Source: an uncultured Coriobacteriales bacterium
Lineage (GTDB): Bacteria; Actinomycetota; Coriobacteriia; Coriobacteriales; UMGS124
Length of the DNA: 36,725 nt
Direction of reading: 5' to 3'
Assembly (NCBI GenBank): GCA_934636245.1
Contig: CAKUAI010000027.1
Location: 1 to 36,725 of the forward strand
Shown here: piece by piece, positions 1 to 7,423 of the stretch
Layout of the letters: the number at the start of each line of letters is the position of its first letter
Numbering within the stretch: the stretch's first letter is position 1
Program-made: the position numbers and the translations under genes
The notes under the pieces: model-generated
Database searches by the model: none
What the model was told of the DNA's origin: nothing
What the model saw: only the letters and a program-made list of their open reading frames with translations

Positions 1-84
1 AATCCTTTGTTCCCACTATTTGATTATAGTTTTATTTAAGAATACCTTGCCGCATATTTTTTACTCCTTTTCTGGACTTGAATT

Positions 85-113
85 ATTATATCACATCAGT
101 TTTAGGAAAACAA
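85..113 (-). promoter_or_regulatory. Sigma-70-type promoter reading off the left edge
   Basis: On the minus strand a TTGTTT -35 box (108-113) is followed, after exactly 17 bases, by a perfect TATAAT -10 box (85-90). The surrounding 1-165 is strikingly AT-rich compared with the rest of the window. It would drive a gene lying beyond the left edge, which is not visible here. The boxes are seen directly; activity is inferred. Confidence 0.6.
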
Positions 114-167
114 GTATCTAAAAGAAATTTTTCTTCCCCTTATATGTAACCGATATCTGCAGCACGA

Positions 168-198
168 AAAAGGCCCCCGCGGGCAAAGCGGGGGCCTT
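168..198 (-). terminator. Intrinsic terminator after the zinc-ribbon gene
   Basis: A perfect 9-bp GC-rich stem (172-180 with 188-196, seven-base loop) is followed on the minus strand by a run of five T. It sits about 35 bases after the stop codon of the gene ending at 233 and closes the minus-strand run of genes. Confidence 0.85.
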
Positions 199-232
199 CG
201 GAGGGTAAATTTGGCAGTGTGCCTGCGTAAAC

Positions 233-1354
233 TTAGAGCGCTTCGATCTTGTCGGCCCAGAGCGCCATGTTGGTGCCGTCGTAGACAAACTCGCCGTAGA
301 CGTTGATGTTGGAGCCCACATCGTAGGAGCTCTTGATGTCAACGGGATAGAAGTACACGGTGAGCTGGTTTGCGGCGTTGTTGGGGTCGGAGACCACCAT
401 GGAGGACAGGCTGCCGTCGTCGGCCATGTTGATGGAGGCGACGGTGCAGTTCAGACCAACCTGCTTGGTGCTCCACGTGGCCGGCTCGGTAAGCAGGTTC
501 TCACCGAAGACGGGCCATTCGTAGGTGGTGGCGAGCGTCAGCAGGGCACCCTTGGCGTTGTTGAGGTTGGAGTACGCCTCGCTGCGCTGGCTGGAAGTGG
601 CAGACGTGTTGGCGAGCACCGTCTCAGCGGCCGTCACAGCCTGACGCAGGTTGTAGGCGGTGTAGCGCGTGTAGGGGTGCGTCTGGCGCTGCTCCTCGAG
701 AGCTGCGTTGGAGTCGTCGACGAGGGTCTGGAGCTGGGTGACATCCGAAGAGACGGCCGGGGTGCCGGGGTCGCCAGCCTGGTTCGCCTTGCAGGAACCG
801 ATGGCAAGCGTGAGCACGACGACAAGGGCCACCAGCACGATGACCGCGACCCAGAACGAGGTGCGCTGAGTGACCGGGCGCACGAGGGTACCGCAATGGG
901 GGCAGCGCGACTGCAGGTGGTCGACGGGGTGGCCGCACATACGGCACGGCGCGCCGGTGCCCACGTAATCGCCGTCCTCGTACTCCACGGCACGGGACTG
1001 GGCGACGCGAGACGAGACGGCGCCGGCCACGCCGCTGAACGCGCCGGCCACGGCGCCGCCGGCGGCCTTCAGGCCGTTGAGGACAGGGTTGCCGGCGCCG
1101 GCCACAGGAGCCTGTTCCTGACGCCTTGCAGGTGCGGGGCGCTGACCAGCATCAACGCCATCGCGCGCAGGACGGCGACCGGCTGACTCGCGCACAGGGC
1201 GCTCGCCACGCACGCGAGGCTCACGGGGCTCACGCTGGGGCGCAGCCTCTCGCTCCTGCATGCCGGGGTCATAGCCGTTACCGTCATCGTAGCGCTGCTC
1301 CTGATAGGGAGCCGCATAACCGTTGTCATACTCTTCGTATCGATCGTCCCTCAT
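233..1354 (-). CDS. Zinc-ribbon, single-pass membrane protein with extracellular FIVAR-like and OB-like domains
   Basis: About 373 residues; no precise family recognised. From the N-terminus there is a charged, Arg/Pro-rich disordered stretch (residues 1-95), a small Ala/Gly-rich segment, a complete zinc ribbon with two CxxC knuckles near residues 137-154, one membrane helix at about 167-187, a short helical region resembling FIVAR-type repeats (about 233-275), and a C-terminal beta-rich domain (about 298-373) that resembles a tRNA_anti-like OB fold. The ribbon lies on the N-terminal side of the helix, presumably the cytoplasm, with the rest outside. The ATG at 1354 is chosen because GGAGG lies seven bases upstream; an in-frame TTG at 1405 would add 17 residues with one more CxxC knuckle but has no clear ribosome binding site. 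It follows the autolysin gene after about 60 bases with no terminator, so the two are probably co-transcribed. The function is unknown; sensing or envelope stress is only a guess. Confidence 0.75.
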   Translation of the reverse strand: MRDDRYEEYDNGYAAPYQEQRYDDGNGYDPGMQEREAAPQREPREPRVRGERPVRESAGRRPARDGVDAGQRPAPARRQEQAPVAGAGNPVLNGLKAAGGAVAGAFSGVAGAVSSRVAQSRAVEYEDGDYVGTGAPCRMCGHPVDHLQSRCPHCGTLVRPVTQRTSFWVAVIVLVALVVVLTLAIGSCKANQAGDPGTPAVSSDVTQLQTLVDDSNAALEEQRQTHPYTRYTAYNLRQAVTAAETVLANTSATSSQRSEAYSNLNNAKGALLTLATTYEWPVFGENLLTEPATWSTKQVGLNCTVASINMADDGSLSSMVVSDPNNAANQLTVYFYPVDIKSSYDVGSNINVYGEFVYDGTNMALWADKIEAL

Positions 1355-1416
1355 AACGGGACCTCCGCATCTCGAACAATTGGGGGCTCTGTTCGCTCTC
1401 GCCAAATCGTAAGCGT

Positions 1417-4400
1417 CTATCTTAAATCATCGAGCATGCCCGCCAAAACCCATCCATAAGAACTCACCGAAGCCCAACGAGAGCCAAGGCCTTCGACGTA
1501 GGGGCACCAGCCGGCCATCCAGGATGAGAAGCGCGGGTCGACCAAGGGGTGCTTGAGCAAGCTCGTGTTGCCGGCAAAGTCGGCCATGCGCGGGTCGGCA
1601 TACAGGCGCAGGTGCTGCACCTGGGCGCGCAGGCCCTCGCGCACCGAGGCAAACGTGTGGCCGGCGGCGCCGTCGTCGGTGGCGCCCAGACCGGAGAAGT
1701 TGCACTGAGTGGGGTCGACCTGGCCTCCAAAGCGCAGGTAGCCGGTCTCATTCATGGCCTGCACGTACACCACGCCCGGGTCGACGCCCTCGTCGCGCGC
1801 CTCCTCGTAAAGAATCTTGCAGAACTCCTCGATGGTGGCTGCGCCCTTGTCCTTGTACACGTCGGCAGGGTAGGTCGCCCCAGAGGCTTTGTAGTCGGCG
1901 ACCATGTCGGCAACCGTGACCTTGCTGTTTGCGTTCATGATGGGGTGCAGGGCCGTGGAGAACTCGACCGTGGCAAAGGCCTGCTTCTCCCCGTCTGCCG
2001 TGGGAGCCGCCCACACTTGCGCGACATAGTCGCCTGCGGCAAGCTGCGAGCGGGCGAGCTCGACTGCCCACGTGCCCTTGGCCTCGCCGGCCGAGGAGAG
2101 ATCGAGGTCTTCGACATAGCGGGCGATGAACCACTGGGCAGACGTCACGTCAGAGCCGGCCTTCCAGATGGCAATGCTCACCGCACCTGCAGGCTTTACC
2201 TGGCCCGACGGGATCCAGAACTCATAGCCGGCCCCCTCGTCGGTCATCCTGCACGAAAGAGCGGTCACCTCAAAAGGGACGTCGTCGCCACCGCCGTTGT
2301 CGGGAGCAGACCAGCCGATGACACCCGAGAACACGTCGAACATCTTTGCCGCCTGGGCGCGAGTGGCGGATTCCTTGGGGTTGAGCAGCGCGATGCCGGT
2401 GGTCGTGTCACCCGTGAGGATGCCCTTTGCGTTGCACCAGGCAAGCGCGTCGTAGGCGAAGTCGCCCACCTCGTCGGCATCGTAGAACGCGTCGATGGAG
2501 CCGACGTACACGTTGAGCCCGCAGCCCTTGGCGTAGCGCCACAGCATGGTGGCGAGCTCCTCGCGGCTCACCGTCTTGTCGGGACGGAAAAGGCCGGCAT
2601 ACTCGCCGTCCTTGTAGCCGGTGACGATTCCCTGCTGGTAGGCCCACTCGATTGCGGCGGTGTACCACTGCCCGAGGGCGACGTCGGGGAAGCTCGACTC
2701 CATGCCGTAATTGGAGGGGTCGGTGGTGGAGGTGCTCGAGGGGTTCGCGATGCGGTAGAGCATCGTGGCCACCATGCCGCGCGTCATGGTCTTATCCGGG
2801 CCAAAGGTGCGGCACACCCCGTCGTCATCGGAGAAGCCGGTCATGATGCCGGCGTCGACCACGTGCGCCACATAGTCCAGATACCACTCGCCGGCTTCGA
2901 GGTCGTTGAAGCGCTTGACCTCGCCGGTGGTGGAGACGCTCGCCAGCACGGAGTTGGCGGCGCTTGCCACATACCCGTCGAAGCGCAGTGTGCCCACGAC
3001 GACGTCTGCGGGGAGCCTGAAAGAGGCCTCCCAGGTCGTGTCGTCGACCTTGGTCATCTCAAGCGAATGCATGGTGCCGTCGGGGAAAGTGACGTCGACA
3101 TAGAAGTGGGCGGCGCCGGAAAGGCCGGTAGAACCACCGATCGTCACCATGCGCGTGGCACCGTCGATGTCGGAAACGTGCAGCTCGCTCAAGGACAAGC
3201 CGGAGTTGTCCTTGTCCTTGGACAGGCCAAAGAAGTCGGCAATGCCTTTGGCGTCGGCGACGCCGAGATCGTGCAGCGCCGTGTCGCTCGAGAGGAACTT
3301 GTAGTCGTCCTTGCCGGAGATGAACGCATGCTCGACGATGATGCCGGGGACGTTGTTCTTCTTGGTGTTGCGAATGATGGAATAGTAGTCGCGCTCGTTG
3401 CCGGAGCTGTCGATGTAGGTGTCGTTTTCCTTGATGCCGCGGTCATACAAACCCAGGGCGACAAGGCGATCTTGGATGGACTGCGCGAGGTTCTCTCCGT
3501 CCTGGGTGACGGTGGTGATGCCGGCGCTGTAGTTGGGGAACCACACCTCGGCACCGTGGGACTTCGACGTGTCGGCCGAGTTGATGTGGATGCTCACGAA
3601 CACCGAGGCACCCGCGGCAACGGCGTCGGCGACGCGGCGCTTGAGACATTCGGCCTCGTTGTGGTCGTAGTCGGTGAAGTAAGGGCAATCGCCGGAATCG
3701 TCGCGCGTCATGTAGACGCTCACGCCGGGGTAGGTCTCCAGCTCGTCGCGGCATGCCTGGGCAATCTTGAGCGTGAGCTCCTCTTCGCGCAGGTCTTGAC
3801 CCTGGGCGCCGGGAGACTGGTTGTCGTGGCCGGGATCGAGGGCAATGACAAGGCCGGGAAGCTTCGTTGTAGCCTGGCCCTCGGCGTCGGAGGCGGCATC
3901 GACGGCCATGGCGTTGAGCATGACGTCGGAGACGCCCGCCACGTCGAGCGCGTCCTCGACGCTCTGTGCCTCCACAAGCTCGCCCGCGGCGTCGATGGTG
4001 TAGGCGGTGAGATCGGCGACAGGTTCGGTCGCCTGCGTAACATCGAACACATACGAGCTGGTAGAAAGCGCGAAATCCACCGTATGCTCGCTGCCATCGG
4101 CAAGGGTGTACGAGAGGGACCTCAGAGACGAGGTGCCCTGGCCGAGCAGCGCCGTGTCAACGTTGAAGAGCATGGCCTCCCTGTCGATGGCGGAAACCTC
4201 AACCTCAACTTCACCGTAAGGTGTGGAAAGGGCGAGCTGAGCGGACGCGACCTGGCTCGCCTCATCGGCAAGCATGAGCGCGACCTGCTGGGTCTGGCCC
4301 TCCTCCAAGCTTGCCTGGGAAACGTACACCAAGGAGAGCGCCTCTTCGGGAGCGAGGGGTGCCTCGGGGGTCGCGTCGTCTGGCGACGCGGAGTCATCAG

Positions 4401-4749
4401 ACGGGACAGACTCGCTGGGCTCGGGGGCCGGCTGCTCTTCCTCGGGTTGGTCCGCAGGCGTCTGCTCGCCCCCCTGCTCATCGGCGGGATCGGGCTGAGG
4501 CTCGGCATCGACATCGCCCTGGGCGGTGTCGCCCGAAGGGGCATCTGGGGCCGGCTCGGCAGGAGCGGGTGCATCCGCGTCCTCTTGATCGGCTCCCTCT
4601 TGGGCAGCAGGAGCCGAAGCGACCTCGTAGACCGGGGCCTGCTCGGCCCCATCGGCAAGTGCCTGAGCGGCGGGCATGAATCCGCTGAGGATCATCGACC
4701 AGCTCACGAGGCACGAAAGGGCAAGATTGGCAACGGGATGTTTTGTCAC
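1417..4749 (-). CDS. Bifunctional SLH-anchored autolysin: N-acetylmuramoyl-L-alanine amidase plus glucosaminidase
   Basis: About 1110 residues, secreted. After a Sec signal peptide (about 1-32, ending ALA) comes an acidic Pro/Ala/Glu-rich linker to about residue 135, an Ig-like domain (about 140-240), an Amidase_3 zinc amidase (about 298-510), another Ig-like domain, three SLH repeats (about 613-808), a beta domain, and a C-terminal GH73/LytG-like glucosaminidase (about 968-1110). The amidase keeps the expected residues: His308 in ALDPGH, a Glu near 322, His388 in SIHIN and Glu473 in VEHAF. The candidate catalytic Glu of the glucosaminidase is near 1001 in AMNETG. It should cut both the stem-peptide amide bond and the glycan backbone of peptidoglycan at the cell surface. 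The GTG at 4749 is chosen because AAGGAG lies six bases upstream and a signal peptide begins there; an upstream TTG/ATG extension would run through the preceding terminator. First gene after that terminator. Confidence 0.88.
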   Translation of the reverse strand: MTKHPVANLALSCLVSWSMILSGFMPAAQALADGAEQAPVYEVASAPAAQEGADQEDADAPAPAEPAPDAPSGDTAQGDVDAEPQPDPADEQGGEQTPADQPEEEQPAPEPSESVPSDDSASPDDATPEAPLAPEEALSLVYVSQASLEEGQTQQVALMLADEASQVASAQLALSTPYGEVEVEVSAIDREAMLFNVDTALLGQGTSSLRSLSYTLADGSEHTVDFALSTSSYVFDVTQATEPVADLTAYTIDAAGELVEAQSVEDALDVAGVSDVMLNAMAVDAASDAEGQATTKLPGLVIALDPGHDNQSPGAQGQDLREEELTLKIAQACRDELETYPGVSVYMTRDDSGDCPYFTDYDHNEAECLKRRVADAVAAGASVFVSIHINSADTSKSHGAEVWFPNYSAGITTVTQDGENLAQSIQDRLVALGLYDRGIKENDTYIDSSGNERDYYSIIRNTKKNNVPGIIVEHAFISGKDDYKFLSSDTALHDLGVADAKGIADFFGLSKDKDNSGLSLSELHVSDIDGATRMVTIGGSTGLSGAAHFYVDVTFPDGTMHSLEMTKVDDTTWEASFRLPADVVVGTLRFDGYVASAANSVLASVSTTGEVKRFNDLEAGEWYLDYVAHVVDAGIMTGFSDDDGVCRTFGPDKTMTRGMVATMLYRIANPSSTSTTDPSNYGMESSFPDVALGQWYTAAIEWAYQQGIVTGYKDGEYAGLFRPDKTVSREELATMLWRYAKGCGLNVYVGSIDAFYDADEVGDFAYDALAWCNAKGILTGDTTTGIALLNPKESATRAQAAKMFDVFSGVIGWSAPDNGGGDDVPFEVTALSCRMTDEGAGYEFWIPSGQVKPAGAVSIAIWKAGSDVTSAQWFIARYVEDLDLSSAGEAKGTWAVELARSQLAAGDYVAQVWAAPTADGEKQAFATVEFSTALHPIMNANSKVTVADMVADYKASGATYPADVYKDKGAATIEEFCKILYEEARDEGVDPGVVYVQAMNETGYLRFGGQVDPTQCNFSGLGATDDGAAGHTFASVREGLRAQVQHLRLYADPRMADFAGNTSLLKHPLVDPRFSSWMAGWCPYVEGLGSRWASVSSYGWVLAGMLDDLR

Positions 4750-4812
4750 CGTGTGCTCCTTACTTCTCGTATGGCTCCGCGAGACGCACGGCGGCGTGTG
4801 CGGAAAGTCAAC

Positions 4813-4850
4813 AAAAGCACCTGGCATGGTACCATCCCTATGCCAGGTGC
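4813..4850 (-). terminator. Intrinsic terminator between two wall hydrolase genes
   Basis: A perfect 11-bp inverted repeat (4817-4827 with 4840-4850, 12-base loop) is followed on the minus strand by TTTT. It lies about 80 bases beyond the stop at 4930 and upstream of the autolysin start. A TTGACT hexamer follows directly, but no matching -10 box was found. Confidence 0.7.
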
Positions 4851-4929
4851 ATGATTCCACAATTGGAAAAACAGCGTTCCGTCCCTGCCACGCCGTTATT
4901 GCATAAAGTTAAAATGCCTGCTCAGAAGG

Positions 4930-6702
4930 CTACAAGACATCACGCACGAGAACCGTGAGGATTTTTGCCATCTGAGCACGCGTGGCGTAGCCGTGAGGGT
5001 TGAGCAAGGGGTAGCCATAGGTGGTGTCGCCGGTGATGATGCCGTAGAGGTTGCACCAAGAAAGGCCGTGCAGGGCGTAATCCGATACGGCCCACGCGTC
5101 ATCGAACCCGCTGATGTCGCCCATCTCGGAACCCCTGCCCAGCATGAGGGCGTAGCGGTGCACCATGGTGGCAAGCTGCTCACGGGTCACGCAGTCGTTG
5201 GGACGGAAGTAGCCCGTCTCCTCGCCGTACTCGTCGCGCTCACCGGTCACGATGGAATTGTGATAGCACCACTCCACCACGCCGGCGTACCACTCGTCTC
5301 CCCAAACGTCATAGAAGCAGTCGCCTGCACCCTGAGGCGTGGAGCCTGTGGCATGGCGGCACAGAACCGCCGCCACCTCGGCGCGGCTCACCGCATTATC
5401 AGGCCCGAACAGGCCCGTGTCCGAATAGCCGGTCATAAGACCGGCGTCGCGCACGTACGCAACATAGCCCGCGTACCAGGCGTCTGCGTCAACATCGGAG
5501 AAGCCGGGCTTGTTATCAGGCGCAGGCGGGTCCACGGGCTCGTCGCCACCCTCAACCAGCTTGACGCCGCCCAGCCAACCGCAACGCGGGGCAACGACGT
5601 CGTCGTAGCTCGCGACCCAACGTTCAAGGGGAACCATGCGTATGTAGCCGAGGTTGTCGACTACCTGGCCCTCTCCGTTCTCGTCTTTGCCGATGTAAAT
5701 GCCCACGTGACCATAAATCTGCCCGTCGTTGGTCCAGTTGTGCGAAGGCGTGGCAATGATCATGCCCGGCTTGATGTAGCTGATGTCTGAGATGGTGCAC
5801 CAATTGGCGTACATGTCGCAGGCATTGCCCCAGAAGAGACCGACGCCAGCCTGGTCGTACACCTCGGTGACCCAGCTCGCACAGTAGCCCTCGCCCGTAG
5901 ACGGCACCGTGATGCACGCCTCGAGGACCGCGGCGAGCAGGCTGCCGGGATAGGCCTCGGTGATGGCGCCCGACTCGATAATCTCGCGCAGCCTGGTGCG
6001 CGTGTCCTCGGTTATCTGGGCAAACTCGTCTTCCTTGTCCTTGTCCTCATCTTTGCCGGCGCCCTCAGGCTTGCCTTCGCCTTCGGGCTTGTCCTTCGCG
6101 CTGTCGCCGTCTTGCCCCTCGGGCTGGGATGTCTCGCCTTGTGCTTGATTGGTGGCCTGATCGGCCTTTGCCTTCTCGTCGGCCTCGGCCTGCGCTCGCG
6201 CGGCAAGCTCGCGGTCGTATTGCTCAGCCAGTGCCTTTACCTCGGCATCGGCGTCGTTGAGCGCCTGAGTTGCCTCGTCTTGACGGCGCTTCACCTCGGC
6301 TAGCTGGTCGTTCTTCTGGGTGCGCAGGGTTTCAAGCTCGGCTTTCTGGGCTGCAAGATCGGCTTGGCGGGCCTCAAGCTCGCCAAGAACCTCTTCGTCG
6401 GCCTGCTCGGCAGGCACGGCAAGGAGGGCATCTATCTCTTTTTGGATGTCGGCGATTTGCTGGGCCTTGGCATCAATCTGGTCAAGCGTTGCCTCAAGCT
6501 CAACGCAAAGCTGCTGGTATTGGGCAACAAGCTCATCGACCAGAGCCTTAAGACCGTCGTAGCGCGACCGCGCATCGGCAAGAGCGGCGGCAGTTGCATC
6601 CACGTCGGCACGCGCGATCGAAGAAAGCGCGCCCAAACCGCAGGCCCCCAACAGCGAGAGTCCTGCAGCAACAGCAAAGGAGCGACGTGAGAGCGAGTTC
6701 AT
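4930..6702 (-). CDS. SLH-anchored coiled-coil NlpC/P60-like peptidoglycan hydrolase with Tat-type signal
   Basis: About 590 residues. The N-terminus has a twin-arginine motif, LSRRSFAV, followed by a hydrophobic stretch ending SIARA, so Tat export is likely. Residues about 35-180 form a long charged coiled coil resembling the N-terminal part of PcsB-type hydrolases. A Lys/Glu/Gly-rich linker (about 180-228) leads to a papain-fold hydrolase domain (about 235-380) with a candidate catalytic Cys274 in GEGYCASW and His332 in YGHVGIYIG; the motif lies between the NlpC/P60 and CHAP patterns. Three SLH repeats (about 400-590) end the protein, with the conserved ITGDTT and ATRAQ motifs also seen in its neighbours. 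The role is probably controlled cleavage of stem peptides or cross-bridges during division. An in-frame TTG at 6705 directly precedes the ATG; a GGAAGG element 8 to 11 bases upstream serves either. Confidence 0.85.
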   Translation of the reverse strand: MNSLSRRSFAVAAGLSLLGACGLGALSSIARADVDATAAALADARSRYDGLKALVDELVAQYQQLCVELEATLDQIDAKAQQIADIQKEIDALLAVPAEQADEEVLGELEARQADLAAQKAELETLRTQKNDQLAEVKRRQDEATQALNDADAEVKALAEQYDRELAARAQAEADEKAKADQATNQAQGETSQPEGQDGDSAKDKPEGEGKPEGAGKDEDKDKEDEFAQITEDTRTRLREIIESGAITEAYPGSLLAAVLEACITVPSTGEGYCASWVTEVYDQAGVGLFWGNACDMYANWCTISDISYIKPGMIIATPSHNWTNDGQIYGHVGIYIGKDENGEGQVVDNLGYIRMVPLERWVASYDDVVAPRCGWLGGVKLVEGGDEPVDPPAPDNKPGFSDVDADAWYAGYVAYVRDAGLMTGYSDTGLFGPDNAVSRAEVAAVLCRHATGSTPQGAGDCFYDVWGDEWYAGVVEWCYHNSIVTGERDEYGEETGYFRPNDCVTREQLATMVHRYALMLGRGSEMGDISGFDDAWAVSDYALHGLSWCNLYGIITGDTTYGYPLLNPHGYATRAQMAKILTVLVRDVL

Positions 6703-6863
6703 CAATGGTGTGCCCTTCCGGCAACGTTCAGGTGTACGAGCGGAGCCAGTCTACACCATGCCAGGACAACCAACAGGATGCCGCACTCGTCAATCTCGAA
6801 AAATGTCAGCCACGAGCTCCCCGCCGGCAAGAACGTCTCTATACATGCTTAGATGCATATTGT

Positions 6864-7121
6864 CTACCCCCTCAGCTTGATGTAAAGGTCCATACCGAGC
6901 TCGCGGCACACGCGGATGACTTGTTTAATGTTGCCGCCGGCGATGCCGCGTTCAAGGTCTCCTATAAAACGCGGCGAACAATGGCAGGTCTCGGCAACCT
7001 GTACCTGGGTAAGGCCCATGTCACGACGACGCTGACGGATTGCTTCGCCCAGATCCTCGGCGTCGCGGATTCTGCCCTGTGGATTGCGTGGCTTTGGCGG
7101 CAACACGAAACAATCTGGCAT
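6864..7121 (-). CDS. HipB-like XRE-family DNA-binding regulator
   Basis: 85 residues. A helix-turn-helix spans about residues 22-75 with the classical pattern: LGEAIRQRRRDMGLTQVQVA, then the recognition-helix region CSPRFIGDLERG, then a tail ending ELGMDLYIKLRG. Length and layout match HipB antitoxins and solitary XRE repressors. The ATG at 7121 is preceded by a GGAAGGA element. No HipA-like kinase or other toxin gene lies beside it: downstream is a cell-wall hydrolase gene about 160 bases away, upstream only regulatory DNA. Three near-identical palindromes (7164-7183, 7203-7222, 7241-7260) lie 43-140 bases upstream, so it most likely represses its own promoter and perhaps also that of the downstream hydrolase by readthrough. 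It could instead be the remnant of a hipBA pair. Confidence 0.8.
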   Translation of the reverse strand: MPDCFVLPPKPRNPQGRIRDAEDLGEAIRQRRRDMGLTQVQVAETCHCSPRFIGDLERGIAGGNIKQVIRVCRELGMDLYIKLRG

Positions 7122-7163
7122 ATAGCAGTCCTTCCATCTGATTCCACACCACGCGCCTCGATA

Positions 7164-7183
7164 ATCTACCCATATGGGAAGAT
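7164..7183. promoter_or_regulatory. Palindromic operator 1 upstream of the XRE gene
   Basis: Half-sites ATCTaCCC and GGGAAGAT around a central ATAT; one mismatch (A for T) in the left half. This is the copy closest to the start codon, about 43 bases upstream, and it probably overlaps the core promoter. Confidence 0.7.
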
Positions 7184-7202
7184 ATCAAAGACAAACGACC
7201 CT

Positions 7203-7222
7203 GTCTTCCCATATGGGAAGAT
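7203..7222. promoter_or_regulatory. Palindromic operator 2 upstream of the XRE gene
   Basis: Best copy: TCTTCCC-ATAT-GGGAAGA is a perfect palindrome (7204-7221). Its centre is 39 bases from that of operator 1. Confidence 0.75.
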
Positions 7223-7240
7223 TGTTGTGAAATCTACTTT

Positions 7241-7260
7241 ATCTTCCCGTATGGGAAGAA
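7241..7260. promoter_or_regulatory. Palindromic operator 3 upstream of the XRE gene
   Basis: Half-sites ATCTTCCC and GGGAAGAA around a central GTAT; the centre is 38 bases from that of operator 2. E. coli hipBA also has several operators of related form (TATCC, spacer of 8, GGATA), which supports HipB-type recognition. Confidence 0.7.
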
Positions 7261-7347
7261 GCGAAATGCTAATCTGCGACACGGCGGTGAAAGCCATGAG
7301 CCACATCGAGGCATCACCCGATCTTTCGCGCAGCCTGCAGAGTGGTC

Positions 7348-7386
7348 AAAAAAGCCCCCGCCCATCAAACAAAGACAGGCGGGGGC
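7348..7386 (-). terminator. Intrinsic terminator after the serine hydrolase gene
   Basis: A 9-bp GC-only stem (7354-7362 with 7378-7386) is followed by six T on the minus strand. It ends transcription of the gene finishing at 7424 and isolates the regulator and its operators. Confidence 0.85.
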
Positions 7387-7423
7387 GTGAGAACTATCAT
7401 GCGATAAACTTGAGCAACAGGCC

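Noticed and set aside
1549..4854. Very long open frame on the plus strand
   Set aside because: It lies opposite the autolysin, has no domain, signal or binding site, and is explained by GC-rich codon bias in the real gene.
6864..7121. A hipBA toxin-antitoxin pair
   Set aside because: Only the HipB-like half is present; no kinase-like gene lies on either side.
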